A stretch of DNA of 64,000 nucleotides. Origin: Aeromicrobium endophyticum (GTDB lineage Bacteria > Actinomycetota > Actinomycetes > Propionibacteriales > Nocardioidaceae). The position numbers and the translations under genes are program-made. The stretch's first letter is position 1. Every line of letters starts with the position of its first letter. The notes below the pieces were generated by a model. The model was given only the letters and a program-made list of their open reading frames with translations, ran no database searches and was not told the DNA's origin. Of the stretch, positions 55,178 to 64,000 are shown piece by piece. Where the stretch lies: NCBI RefSeq assembly GCF_003586285.1, contig NZ_QUBR01000001.1, positions 1,543,373-1,607,372 on the forward strand, in the 5' to 3' direction.

Positions 55178-56412
55178 CGTGACGTCTCCGCCGAGACGGA
55201 CCGGTCGACCTCGTCGGGACGCCACCGCGGCACGAGCTGGCCGCCGAACGCCACGAGCGCGATGGCCGTCGCGATCGAGCCGCCGACCAGGAAGCCGCCC
55301 CACGGGCCGACACCGTCGATCGCGGCGCCGACGACCGGCGAGCTCGCGGCGCCGCCCATCGTGAAGGCCGTGCCCTGCCAGCCCATCGCCTCGCCGCGAC
55401 GCTGCTCGGGCACGAGCTTGGCGATCCACTCGCTCGCTGCCGACATCGTGGGAGCGCACAGGAAGCCGGTGGGGACGACGCACAGCGCCAGCACCCAGAC
55501 GCTGTCGGCCAGGCCGACCGGCATCAGCGTGACCCCCAGCGCGAGCAGCAGCCAGGTGGGCCGGACGGAGAAGTCGAGGGCGCCGTAGAGCAGCCCGCCG
55601 ACGAGCGACGCCAGGCCCCAGGCGCCGAAGACGATGCCGACCGAGCCGACGTGGTCGAGGTCGTCGAGCTCGGCGACGATGCCGAGGTCGGTCGAGATCA
55701 ACGCGATCATGGTGCCCGCCGAGATGAGGAACAGGAACAGCACCTGGCTCGACACCCACGTGACCCGCGCGGACGGCACGGTGTCGTCGACCTGGGGGGC
55801 GTCGGGGGAGGGCACGGACTTCGTCGGCGGGTCGAGGCGCCAGAAGATCAGCCCGGCCACGACCTCGCACGCGCCGATCAGCGCCAGCGAGACGTCGGCG
55901 CCCGCCTGGATGACCAGCAGGCCTCCGACGGCCGGGCCGATGATGAAGCCCGCCTCGGCGATGACGCTGTCGGCGGCGAACGCCGTGCGGTGCTGCTCCT
56001 GGGGGACCATGACGCTGAGCGACAGCCGCACGATCGAGAAGATCGGGATGAGGAACAGCCCCATGCCGAAGGCGATCGGCGCCAGCACCAGCGGTGAGGT
56101 GGTCATCGCCGCGAGCGGGTAGAGCACCGCGACCGCGACGATCGACGGGATGATGGCCCGGCGCATGCCGAGGCGGTCGATCAGGCGTCCGCGCCACGGC
56201 GCCCCGATGCCTGCACCCACGGTGGACGCGGCCGCCACGACGCCCGCCATGACGAACTTCGCGTCGAGCTCGCGCACCACGAACAGGGTCAGCACCAGGG
56301 GAGCGGTCATCGCCGGGATGCGGGCGAAGAAGGCCGCGATCAGCAGCGCGCGGACGCGGCGGTCCGCCCACAGCTGCGCATACCCCGAGAAAGCCACAGG
56401 ACATGTTCTCAC
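55174..56412 (-). CDS. MFS transporter
   Basis: 412 residues, 12 helices, with motif A-like GRLIDRLGMRR in the first loop and the second-half loop GGAASSPVVGAAIDGVGPWGG. Exporter of drugs or metabolites by family. Start uncertain: GTG 56412 gives the longest frame, GTG 56397 begins at the first helix; neither has a clear ribosome-binding site. Upstream of and coupled to the GNAT gene, so possibly a resistance pair. Confidence 0.85.
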   Translation of the reverse strand: MRTCPVAFSGYAQLWADRRVRALLIAAFFARIPAMTAPLVLTLFVVRELDAKFVMAGVVAAASTVGAGIGAPWRGRLIDRLGMRRAIIPSIVAVAVLYPLAAMTTSPLVLAPIAFGMGLFLIPIFSIVRLSLSVMVPQEQHRTAFAADSVIAEAGFIIGPAVGGLLVIQAGADVSLALIGACEVVAGLIFWRLDPPTKSVPSPDAPQVDDTVPSARVTWVSSQVLFLFLISAGTMIALISTDLGIVAELDDLDHVGSVGIVFGAWGLASLVGGLLYGALDFSVRPTWLLLALGVTLMPVGLADSVWVLALCVVPTGFLCAPTMSAASEWIAKLVPEQRRGEAMGWQGTAFTMGGAASSPVVGAAIDGVGPWGGFLVGGSIATAIALVAFGGQLVPRWRPDEVDRSVSAETSR

Positions 56413-56540
56413 CGTCCACCGACAGCCCGATCCGGTGTCACGGTGCGCACCCTCGTCAACGACGCTCTGTAGTAGTGCGGTTCGGTGTTCCTTGACAGGA
56501 CGCGTTAGCGTATGCGCGTCCGACCACCTCAGGAGTTCCC

Positions 56541-59309
56541 GTGACCACGCTCGTCATCGTCGAGTCCCCCAACAAGGTCCGCAGCATCGCGGGCTACCTC
56601 GGGGACGGCTACGTCGTGGACTCCTCCGTCGGCCACATCCGCGACCTCCCGCGGGGCGCCGACGAGGTGCCCGCCGCGTTCAAGGGCGAGTCGTGGGCCC
56701 GCCTGGGCGTCAACATCGACTCCGAGTTCGAGCCCATCTACGTCGTCTCCGCCGACAAGAAGTCGCAGATGACCAAGCTCAAGAAGCTGCTCAAGGACGC
56801 CGACGAGCTGGTCCTCGCGACAGATGAGGACCGCGAGGGCGAGGCCATCGCGTGGCACCTGTTCGACGAGCTCAAGCCCAAGGTGCCGGTCAAGCGCATC
56901 GTCTTCAACGAGATCACCAAGGACGCGATCCAGTACGCGATCGCCCACCCTCGCGACATCGACATGGACCTCGTCGACGCCCAGGAGGCTCGCCGCATCC
57001 TCGACCGCCTGTACGGCTACGAGGTCAGCCCGGTGCTCTGGAAGAAGGTCATGAGCGGCCTGTCCGCCGGCCGCGTGCAGTCCGTCGCGACGCGCCTGGT
57101 GGTCGAGCGCGAGCGCGAGCGCATGGCGTTCCACGTCGCGTCGTACTGGGACCTCGAGGCCACGTTCGACGCCGGCGAGGGCTACGACCCGCAGCAGTTC
57201 CCGGCCAAGCTGTTCAGCCTCGACGGCAAGCGCATCGCCTCGGGCAGCAGCTTCGACAACACCGGCGCGCTGACGTCCGACAAGGTCGCCCACCTCGACG
57301 AGGCCCAGGCCGGCGCGCTGGCCGAGGCGCTGGCCGACCAGCCGTTCACGGTGCGCTCGGTCGAGGAGAAGCCCTACACGCGTCGTCCGTACGCGCCGTT
57401 CCGCACCACGACGATGCAGCAGGAGGCCTCGCGCAAGTTCGGCTTCGGCGCCGCCCGCACGATGCAGGTCGCGCAGCGCCTGTACGAGGGCGGGCACATC
57501 ACCTACATGCGCACCGACTCCACGACGCTGTCGCAGACGGCGCTCAACGGGGCGCGCGCCCAGGTGCTCGAGCTCTACGGCGACGCCTACCTGCCCGAGA
57601 AGCCGCGCACCTACGCCAGCAAGGTCAAGAACGCCCAAGAGGCGCACGAGGCCATCCGCCCGGCGGGCGAGAAGTTCAAGACCCCGAAGCAGACCGGCCT
57701 GGTCGGCGACGAGCTGCGCCTGTACGAGCTCATCTGGAAGCGCACGATCGCCAGCCAGATGAACGACGCCAAGGGCAACTCGGTCTCGATCCGCATCGGC
57801 ACGCAGGCGAGCACGGGCGAGGACGTCGTGTTCAGCAGCTCGGGCCGCACCATCACGTTCTATGGATTCCTCAAGGCGTACGTCGAGTCCAACGACGACG
57901 CCGACGCCGAGGGCGACGACCAGCAGACCAAGCTGCCGAACCTGTCGGAGGGCCAGACCGTCACGGCCGCCGAGCTGGGCAAGGCCGGCCACGAGACCAA
58001 GCCGCCGTCGCGCTTCACCGAGGCTTCGCTGATCAGCGAGCTCGAGACCCGCGAGATCGGCCGCCCCTCGACCTACGCCTCGATCGTCGGCACGATCCAG
58101 AACCGCGGCTACGTCTACAAGAAGGGCACGGCGCTCGTCCCGGCCTGGATCGCCTTCAGCGTCATCCGCCTGATGGAGCAGCACTTCGGTCGCCTCATCG
58201 AGTACACGTTCACGGCGCAGCTCGAGGACGTCCTCGACGAGGTCGCCAACGGACGCGAGGAGCGCCTGCACGTGCTGCAGGGCTTCTGGACGGGCGAGGA
58301 GGACGGCGACACCGGCCTCAAGCGCCTGGTCGAGAACCTGCCCGACATCGACGCCCGCGGCCTCGCGACGTTCCCGCTCGGCGACGACATCGCGCTGCGC
58401 GTCGGCCGCTACGGACCGTACGTCGAGGGTCCCCCGTTCACGAAGGGCGAGGACGGCAAGGACGTGCCCACGCGCGCCAACGTCCCCGACGACCTGCCGC
58501 CCGACGAGCTGACGCTCGACAAGGCCAAGGAGCTGCTCGCCACGCCGTCCGGCATGGAGAAGGAGCTCGGCAACCACCCCGAGACCGGTCTGGCGATCAC
58601 GGCCAAGAACGGCCGCTTCGGTCCGTACGTCACCGAGGCGCTGCCCGAGGGTGCCAAGAAGGCCGACAAGCCGCGCACCGCGAGCCTGTTCAAGGACATG
58701 GACCTCGACACCATCACGCTCGAGCAGGCCGTGCAGCTGCTGACGCTGCCGCGCGTCGTCTACGTCGACGACGACGGCACCGAGGTCACGGCGCAGAACG
58801 GACGCTACGGGCCGTACCTCAAGAAGGGCACCGACTCGCGATCGCTCGAGCGCGAGGACCAGCTGCTGACGATCACCGAGGACGAGGTCAAGGCGATCTA
58901 CGCCCAGCCCAAGACGTACGGTCGCAAGGCTGCTGCCGCTCCGCTCAAGGAGCTCGGCGACGATCCCGTCAGCGGCAGCCCCGTCGTCGCCAAGGACGGC
59001 CGGTTCGGCATGTACGTCACCGACGGCGAGTACAACGCCACGCTGCGCAAGGACGACTCGCTCGAGACGTTGACGCCCGAGCGCGCCTTCGAGCTGCTGG
59101 CCGAGCGCCGTGCCAAGGGCCCGGCCAAGAAGGGCGGCAAGAAGACCACCGCCAAGAAGGCCACGAAGAAGACGGCGGCGAAGAAGACCACGGCCAAGAA
59201 GGCGCCCGCGAAGAAGGCGGCTGCCAAGAAGACCACGGCCAAGAAGGCGACGACCAAGAAGACCGCAGCCAAGAAGGCGACGACCCGGGCCGCAGCCGAC
59301 CAGGGCTGA
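56541..59309 (+). CDS. topA: DNA topoisomerase I with lysine-rich tail
   Basis: 922 residues. Toprim region VIVESPNKVRSIAGYLG and ATDEDREGEAIAWHL, the active-site Tyr 322 in GHITYMRTDSTTLS, and repeated C-terminal modules with GRYGPYV- and RFGPYV-type motifs in place of zinc fingers. The last 65 residues are Lys/Ala repeats, as in other actinobacterial TopA proteins, where the tail helps processive DNA binding. GTG 56541 has AGGAG five bases upstream. A TTGACA at 56492-56497 is a candidate -35. Relaxes negative supercoils; essential. Confidence 0.97.
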   Translation: MTTLVIVESPNKVRSIAGYLGDGYVVDSSVGHIRDLPRGADEVPAAFKGESWARLGVNIDSEFEPIYVVSADKKSQMTKLKKLLKDADELVLATDEDREGEAIAWHLFDELKPKVPVKRIVFNEITKDAIQYAIAHPRDIDMDLVDAQEARRILDRLYGYEVSPVLWKKVMSGLSAGRVQSVATRLVVERERERMAFHVASYWDLEATFDAGEGYDPQQFPAKLFSLDGKRIASGSSFDNTGALTSDKVAHLDEAQAGALAEALADQPFTVRSVEEKPYTRRPYAPFRTTTMQQEASRKFGFGAARTMQVAQRLYEGGHITYMRTDSTTLSQTALNGARAQVLELYGDAYLPEKPRTYASKVKNAQEAHEAIRPAGEKFKTPKQTGLVGDELRLYELIWKRTIASQMNDAKGNSVSIRIGTQASTGEDVVFSSSGRTITFYGFLKAYVESNDDADAEGDDQQTKLPNLSEGQTVTAAELGKAGHETKPPSRFTEASLISELETREIGRPSTYASIVGTIQNRGYVYKKGTALVPAWIAFSVIRLMEQHFGRLIEYTFTAQLEDVLDEVANGREERLHVLQGFWTGEEDGDTGLKRLVENLPDIDARGLATFPLGDDIALRVGRYGPYVEGPPFTKGEDGKDVPTRANVPDDLPPDELTLDKAKELLATPSGMEKELGNHPETGLAITAKNGRFGPYVTEALPEGAKKADKPRTASLFKDMDLDTITLEQAVQLLTLPRVVYVDDDGTEVTAQNGRYGPYLKKGTDSRSLEREDQLLTITEDEVKAIYAQPKTYGRKAAAAPLKELGDDPVSGSPVVAKDGRFGMYVTDGEYNATLRKDDSLETLTPERAFELLAERRAKGPAKKGGKKTTAKKATKKTAAKKTTAKKAPAKKAAAKKTTAKKATTKKTAAKKATTRAAADQG

Positions 59310-59312
59310 GCC

Positions 59313-60233
59313 ATGAGGGTCGGGGCGCTGAGGGCCGCGGTCGCGGCGGCGTCGATGGCCGTGGCGGCGACCCTCGCCGGGTGCGGCGACGTCAACGCCG
59401 GCGACGCCTACGCCGTCGAGCTCGACGCCTTCCTCGACACGCAGGACGCCGTCGTCGCGCACCAGGTCGACGGCGCCAACGACCTGCCCTACTCGGGCTC
59501 GGCCACGACGTCGGTGACGCTCGACCCGGCCCTCGACACCGACGGCGTGGTCGAGGCGACCACCGCGATCGTCACGCACACCACCGAGCGCGAGGTCGAC
59601 AGCAACGACCTGACCGTCAGCATCGCGGCAGACGGTGCCGACGATCCCGCGGCGACCACCTCGTTCTACCTCGACCTGGCGTCCCCGCTGCCCGACACGG
59701 CCGCGACGCGGGCGCGCATCACGTCGCTGGTCGAGCACGCGCAGTCGTACGTCCCGGCCGACCCCGGTCTGGTCTCGGTCATGGCCGAGGCGGACGCCGT
59801 GCGCGTCGAGACCACGTCCGACCCGCTCGTCACGGCACCCGCGGTGCAGGCCGTGGTGGCTGCGGGGGTGGGACGGCGCAAGCCCGACGGCACCGTGCTC
59901 GCCCCCGACCTCGAGCTCGCGCGCGGCGAGGAGCGGGTCGCGGGAGCCGGCGGCGACGACCTGGCCTGGCTGGGCGGTGTGCGCGACGTCGTAGAGCAGG
60001 CGCGGCGCTCGCCCGACTACGCCGGCCTGTGGGCGCGGTCGTCCAGCTCGCCGGGCGAGCGCCCCCCGATGCTGGGCATCAGCCTCGCGACGACGGCGTC
60101 CGACGAGAGCATCGCCGCGCTGCAGGAGCTGGCACCCGCCGGCGCCGTCGACGTCGAGGTGTCGCGGAAGCCTCCTCCGACGACGCCACGGCCGTCGCCG
60201 TCGGCCGCGACCGACGGCTCCGCCCGGCCCTGA
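59313..60233 (+). CDS. Predicted lipoprotein of unknown function
   Basis: 306 residues with a lipobox (ATLAGC, Cys 24) and a mainly acidic, Ala-rich exported domain, plus a Pro/Ser tail. ATG 59313, three bases after topA. Family not recognised. Position after topA suggests co-transcription but no functional link. Confidence 0.7.
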   Translation: MRVGALRAAVAAASMAVAATLAGCGDVNAGDAYAVELDAFLDTQDAVVAHQVDGANDLPYSGSATTSVTLDPALDTDGVVEATTAIVTHTTEREVDSNDLTVSIAADGADDPAATTSFYLDLASPLPDTAATRARITSLVEHAQSYVPADPGLVSVMAEADAVRVETTSDPLVTAPAVQAVVAAGVGRRKPDGTVLAPDLELARGEERVAGAGGDDLAWLGGVRDVVEQARRSPDYAGLWARSSSSPGERPPMLGISLATTASDESIAALQELAPAGAVDVEVSRKPPPTTPRPSPSAATDGSARP

Positions 60234-60264
60234 GCATCCGGCCCTGGACGTCCGGCCCAGGCCC

Positions 60265-60270
60265 TAGGAT
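60265..60270 (+). promoter_or_regulatory. -10 box of likely leaderless promoter (ltrA)
   Basis: TAGGAT, 6 bases before ATG 60277. Confidence 0.5.
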
Positions 60271-60276
60271 CGAGCG

Positions 60277-61443
60277 ATGATCGCTTCGCTGGTGCGGCCC
60301 CTCGGTCCCCGCGACCCGCACGAGCAGCACCGCGTCGCCTCGCCCCTCGAGCTGTTCACCGACCTCTGCTACGTCGTGGCGATCGCGCAGGGGGCGCTGA
60401 CGCTCGAGCACGAGATCGCGCACGGCCACGTCGCCAACGGCCTGATCTGGTTCGCGGCGTCGTTCTTCGCGATCTTCTGGGCCTGGCTCAACTTCGTCTG
60501 GTTCAACTCGGCCTACGACCCCGACGACACGATCCACCGGGTCCTCACGCTCCTGCAGATCTTCGGCTCTCTCGTGCTGGCAGCCGGCGTGCCGCCGATG
60601 TTCGAGCACGACTTCACGCTCGGCGTGGTCGGGTACGTCATCATGCGCGTCGGGCTGGTGCTGATGTGGTTGCGCGCTGCGGCAGGGCATCCCGAGCGCC
60701 GTGCCACCGCGCTGCGCTACGCCCGCGGGCTGGTCGCGGTGCAGATCGGCTGGGTCGTGGCGCTCCTGGCGACCTCCGGCGACATACCGATCGGTCTGTT
60801 CGTCGTCCTCGTGGTGCTCGACTTCGCGGTGCCGGTGTGGGCCGAGGCGGCCGGCACCACGCCGTGGCACCCGCACCACATCGCCGAGCGGTACGGGTTG
60901 TTCTTCATCATCGTGCTGGGCGAGACGATCCTGTCGGTCACGATCGCGCTGCAGAACGCGTTCGCCGAGGAGGACCCGCCGTTCGAGCTCTGGTACGTCG
61001 TGATCGGCGGCGTGCTGGTGACGTTCTCGGCGTGGTGGCTCTACTTCGCGCGCGAGAACGGCGACATCCTCACGGGCAACGACGTCGGCTACGTCTGGGG
61101 CTTCGGGCACTACGTGATCTTCGGGGCGACCGCGGCCGTCGGCGCGGGGCTGTCGGCGCGCATCGCCTTCTACGGGCACCACGCCGAGGTCGGCGACGTC
61201 GTGAGCAGCGCGTTCGTGACCGGTCCGGTCGCCGCGGCGCTCGCGGCGCTGTGGATCGTCAACGTGCGGTTGCACGACGCGAGCATCCGGACGGCCGGAC
61301 CGTTCGGTGCCGCGATCGCTGGCTGCGTCGCGGTGACCTTCGTGCCGGTCTCCGAGCTGTGGGTCGGGCTGATCTGCGCGGCGCTGCTGGCGATCGAGGT
61401 GCGGCTGACGTCACGTGACGCCGACGATGCCGTGCCCGGCTGA
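60277..61443 (+). CDS. ltrA: Low-temperature-requirement protein A (LtrA) family
   Basis: 388 residues with about 11-12 helices; stretches VASPLELFTDLCYVVAIAQ, HYVIFGATAAVGAGLS and ERYGLFFIIVLGETILSV with its Glu are typical of LtrA. The family is widespread; the Listeria member is needed for growth in the cold, but the molecular role is unknown. ATG 60277 with a leaderless-type promoter. Confidence 0.9.
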   Translation: MIASLVRPLGPRDPHEQHRVASPLELFTDLCYVVAIAQGALTLEHEIAHGHVANGLIWFAASFFAIFWAWLNFVWFNSAYDPDDTIHRVLTLLQIFGSLVLAAGVPPMFEHDFTLGVVGYVIMRVGLVLMWLRAAAGHPERRATALRYARGLVAVQIGWVVALLATSGDIPIGLFVVLVVLDFAVPVWAEAAGTTPWHPHHIAERYGLFFIIVLGETILSVTIALQNAFAEEDPPFELWYVVIGGVLVTFSAWWLYFARENGDILTGNDVGYVWGFGHYVIFGATAAVGAGLSARIAFYGHHAEVGDVVSSAFVTGPVAAALAALWIVNVRLHDASIRTAGPFGAAIAGCVAVTFVPVSELWVGLICAALLAIEVRLTSRDADDAVPG

Positions 61444-61500
61444 GCCCTCCGCCGCGCACGCCGGCGTCTCACCCACGCTGGCCCTGACGGTGCCGCCGAC

Positions 61501-61506
61501 TAGGCT
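61501..61506 (+). promoter_or_regulatory. -10 box of likely leaderless promoter (tmk)
   Basis: TAGGCT, 7 bases before ATG 61514. Confidence 0.5.
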
Positions 61507-61513
61507 CGCCTCC

Positions 61514-62158
61514 ATGGATCCCCTCTTCACCGAGACCGGGCTGTTCCTCTGTCTCGAAGGCGGCGAGGGGGCGGGCAAGTCGACGCAGGCCGGCCTGCTG
61601 GTCGAGTGGCTCGAGAGCCTCGGGCATCCCGTCCTCCTCACGCGCGAGCCCGGTGGCACCGAGGTCGGGCAGGTCCTGCGCCGCATCGTGCTCGACAACG
61701 ACACCGGCGAGCTGTCGCCGCGCACCGAGGCGCTGATCTACGCCGCCGACAAGGCCGAGCACGTCGATCGTGTCGTCCTCCCGGCACTCGCCGACGGGCA
61801 CGTGGTGCTGACAGATCGATATGTCGACTCGACGCTGGCCTATCAGGGCGCCGGCCGCGAGATCGGCATCGCCGAGCTCGAGGCCGTCGCGCGCTGGGCG
61901 ACGTCCGACCTGCGGCCCAACCTCACGATCGTGCTCGACGTCGACCCGGCCGTCGGGCTGAGCCGCTTCGAGGGTGCCGACCGCATCGAGGCCGAGCCCC
62001 TCGAGTTCCACCAACGGGTCCGTCAGCACTTCCTCGACCTCGCGGCCGTCGACCCGGCCCACTACCTGGTCGTCGACGCGGGCCGCACGCCCGACGACAT
62101 CCAGCACGACATCCGCGCCGCGGTCGAGCCGTGGCTCAGCCAGATCGGCGCGCCGTGA
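61514..62158 (+). CDS. tmk: Thymidylate kinase
   Basis: 214 residues. P-loop FLCLEGGEGAGKSTQAG, substrate motif TREPGGTEVGQ and the DRYVDSTLAYQGAG signature. Phosphorylates dTMP to dTDP for DNA synthesis. The frame is open 33 codons upstream; ATG 61514 starts the usual fold and follows a leaderless promoter. Stop overlaps holB by four bases. Confidence 0.95.
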   Translation: MDPLFTETGLFLCLEGGEGAGKSTQAGLLVEWLESLGHPVLLTREPGGTEVGQVLRRIVLDNDTGELSPRTEALIYAADKAEHVDRVVLPALADGHVVLTDRYVDSTLAYQGAGREIGIAELEAVARWATSDLRPNLTIVLDVDPAVGLSRFEGADRIEAEPLEFHQRVRQHFLDLAAVDPAHYLVVDAGRTPDDIQHDIRAAVEPWLSQIGAP

Positions 62159-63312
62159 CCACCACGTCGACATCGGTCTGGACCGACCTGGTGGGGCAGG
62201 AGCCGGTCGTCGAGACGCTGCGCAGCGCCGTGGCGTCGGCCTCGGGCGAGGGTCGCTCGATGACGCACGCCTGGCTGTTCACGGGCCCGCCCGGCTCGGG
62301 TCGGTCCAACGCGGCCCTGGCGTTCGCGGCGGCCCTGCAGTGCGAGCTCGGCGGGTGCGGGCAGTGCCACTCGTGCACCACGGCGCGGGCCGGCAGCCAC
62401 CCCGACATCACCGTCATCACCACCGAGGGCCTCACCATCGGGGTCGACGGCATCCGCGAGTACGTCCGCGCGTCGTCGCTGCGGCCGGCCCTCGGACGCT
62501 GGCAGGTGCTGATCGTCGAGGACGCCGACCGCCTCACCGACCCTGCCGCCGCGGCGCTGCTCAAGGCCATCGAGGAGCCGTCGCGCCACACGGTCTGGAT
62601 GCTGTGCGCGCCTGCCGCCGACGACGTCATGATCACGCTGCGGTCGCGGTCCCGGTCGGTCGTCCTGCGCACCCCCGGCACCGAGGCGATCGCCCGTCTG
62701 CTGGTCGAGCGCGACGGCATCGAGCCGGCCATGGCGCAGGCCGTCGCGGCGGCCTCGCAGGGCCACATCGGTCGTGCGCGGGGCCTGGCCCGCGATGCCG
62801 ACGCCCGCGAGCGCCGCCGGGCCATCTTGTCCATCCCGCTGTCGATCCGCGGGCTCGGCCACTGCATGTCGGCGGCCCAGCGGGTCAGCGACGAGGCCAC
62901 GGCGCGGGCCGCCGCGTTCTGCGACGCCGCCGACGAGCGCGAGCTCGCCGACATTCGGCAGGCCTGGGGCGTCGAGGAGCGCGGACGTCGTCCGGCGGGT
63001 TACGCGGGTGCCGTCGCGACCCTCGAGAAGGAGCAGAAGCGGCGCCGTACCCGGCTCACCCGCGACGCCATCGACGGCGTGCTGCTCGACCTGCTGTCGT
63101 TCTGCCGTGACGTCCTCACCGTCCAGTGCACCAACGGTGCCGCGCTGGTCAACGCCGACGTGGCCGGCGACATCCACGAGATCGCCCGCATGTGGACGCC
63201 CGAGTCGACCATCGGCGCTATCGATGCCATCGTCGACTGCCGGGCGGCCCTCACGGCCAACGCCGCCCCCCTTCTCGCTCTCGAGCGCATGATGATTGGA
63301 CTCCGCCGGTGA
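62155..63312 (+). CDS. holB: DNA polymerase III subunit delta'
   Basis: 385 residues. Clamp-loader AAA+ fold: the P-loop-like GPPGSGRSNAALAFA has Arg in place of the catalytic Lys, as expected for the non-hydrolysing delta' subunit; four cysteines CELGGCGQCHSC bind zinc; the sensor region LLKAIEEPSRHT follows. Part of the clamp loader. GTG 62155 overlaps tmk. tmk-holB is a conserved bacterial pair. Confidence 0.93.
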   Translation: MTTTSTSVWTDLVGQEPVVETLRSAVASASGEGRSMTHAWLFTGPPGSGRSNAALAFAAALQCELGGCGQCHSCTTARAGSHPDITVITTEGLTIGVDGIREYVRASSLRPALGRWQVLIVEDADRLTDPAAAALLKAIEEPSRHTVWMLCAPAADDVMITLRSRSRSVVLRTPGTEAIARLLVERDGIEPAMAQAVAAASQGHIGRARGLARDADARERRRAILSIPLSIRGLGHCMSAAQRVSDEATARAAAFCDAADERELADIRQAWGVEERGRRPAGYAGAVATLEKEQKRRRTRLTRDAIDGVLLDLLSFCRDVLTVQCTNGAALVNADVAGDIHEIARMWTPESTIGAIDAIVDCRAALTANAAPLLALERMMIGLRR

Positions 63313-64000
63313 CCCGTGCCCGTACGACCCTGCTGATCGCCACCGTCCTCGCCCTCCTGGTGGGCGTCACCGTCTACGCGGCCTATGCCACCCGCTCGCC
63401 GGGCTTCGACGAGCCGACCCCGCTCAAGGCGGGAGCCCCGAAGGGGCTGTCCTCGTTCTACACGCAAGACCTCGCCTGGTCCGACTGCAAGACGGGCGGC
63501 CACTGCGCCACCGTCACGGTGCCGGTCGACTACGCCGATCCGAGCGGCGAGACCACCAAGCTGCGCCTGGTGCTCTACCCGGCCACCGGCGAGAGCACCC
63601 GCAGCATCTTCGTCAACCCGGGCGGGCCGGGCGGTTCGGCGATCGACTACGCCGGCGAGATGAAGAACGACCTCGGCGACGACGTGCGCGAGTCGGCCGA
63701 CGTCATCGGCGTCGACCCGCGCGGCGTGGGGCTCAGCTCGCCGCTGACGTGCCTGCCGGCCAAGAAGTTCGACGCCTACGCGGCCAGCGACCCCGATCCC
63801 GACGACCCCGCCGAGGTCGAAGCCTCACGGGCGGCGTTCGCCTCGATCGGCACGGCCTGCGAGGCCAACTCGGGCGCACTCGCCGCCCACGTGTCGACGG
63901 TCGAGGCGGCCCGCGACATGGACGTCGTCCGTGCGCTGGTCGGTCGCACGAAGCTCGACTGGTTCGGCGCCTCCTACGGCACCGAGCTGGGTGCCGTCTA
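63309..64000 (+). CDS. Alpha/beta hydrolase, secreted tripeptidyl-aminopeptidase type, 3' end outside window
   Basis: Partial; 230 codons visible. GTG 63309 overlaps the holB stop (GTGA). An N-terminal hydrophobic signal-anchor (about 6-26), then the fold with FVNPGGPGGSAIDYA (oxyanion loop), IGVDPRGVGLSSPL and the nucleophile elbow DWFGASYGTELG with Ser. This is the pattern of the actinobacterial secreted alpha/beta hydrolase peptidases (SlpD/SlpE, tripeptidyl aminopeptidase group), usually 500 or so residues. Exported or membrane-anchored; cleaves peptides. Confidence 0.88.
   Translation, partial: MTRARTTLLIATVLALLVGVTVYAAYATRSPGFDEPTPLKAGAPKGLSSFYTQDLAWSDCKTGGHCATVTVPVDYADPSGETTKLRLVLYPATGESTRSIFVNPGGPGGSAIDYAGEMKNDLGDDVRESADVIGVDPRGVGLSSPLTCLPAKKFDAYAASDPDPDDPAEVEASRAAFASIGTACEANSGALAAHVSTVEAARDMDVVRALVGRTKLDWFGASYGTELGAV

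Noticed and set aside
59110..59316. Arg/Pro-rich small open frame in the topA tail
   Set aside because: Different frame of the lysine-repeat tail.
56529..59738. 1069-residue minus-strand open frame opposite topA
   Set aside because: Shadow of topA; the GLLG-type repeats only mirror its lysine-rich tail.

Overview
The window comes from a high-GC actinobacterial chromosome. Nearly every gene has strong third-position GC bias, many genes start with GTG or overlap by four bases, and the markers are actinobacterial: a BioQ-type regulator, GuaB1, the Ssd/TadABC/DUF4244 locus, a mycothiol-type maleylpyruvate isomerase fold and a topA gene with a lysine-rich tail. The gene set fits Propionibacteriales (a Nocardioidaceae member such as Aeromicrobium or Nocardioides). 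That placement is inference from gene content, not a phylogeny.

Layout. 1-9.5 kb: a partial membrane protein, a holin-like protein, then a minus-strand carboxylate block with acetyl-CoA synthetase, a DUF485/acetate-symporter pair and a second symporter behind a LytS/LytTR two-component system. 9.5-12.2 kb: the biotin importer bioY-bioM-bioN facing a BioQ regulator, with a perfect BioQ-type operator between them. 12.2-13.7 kb: guaB1. 13.7-36.9 kb: a large cell-surface polysaccharide region with glycosyltransferases, four FkbM methyltransferases in two paralogue pairs, other methyltransferases, a hexapeptide acyltransferase next to its own acyl carrier protein, acyl ligase and ketoreductase, a flippase, an SGNH protein, a GDP-mannose 3,5-epimerase-like enzyme, a chain-length tyrosine autokinase and an O-antigen-ligase-like polymerase. 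A lower-GC, 2.6-kb foreign patch (16.35-18.96 kb) sits inside it, flanked by 68-bp direct repeats, with a broken IS3 element, a 5'-truncated serine protease and a lipoprotein.

36.9-46 kb: small conserved genes, a secreted Cys-rich protein, an SGNH lipoprotein, a HAD phosphatase and the Tad pilus operon (ssd-tadA-tadB-tadC, two tandem pilins, two TadE/TadG-like minor proteins). 46-56.4 kb: a MrfA-like helicase, a STAS protein, a proton-pumping pyrophosphatase, a methyltransferase, an MPI-fold protein, a GAF/HATPase protein, a GNAT enzyme and an MFS transporter. 56.5-64 kb: topA, a lipoprotein, LtrA, tmk, holB and a partial alpha/beta hydrolase. The stretches with acs, ssd/tad and topA-tmk-holB look like a chromosomal block conserved among actinobacteria, with the polysaccharide cluster inserted in it.

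Working together: the carboxylate genes import and activate acetate or related acids; bioYMN supplies biotin under BioQ control; the polysaccharide genes build, methylate, probably acylate, flip and polymerise a surface glycan; the Tad genes build a pilus. Many transcription units show a TAnnnT -10 box only 6-7 bases before the start codon, which points to widespread leaderless transcription. No rRNA, tRNA or CRISPR array was seen.
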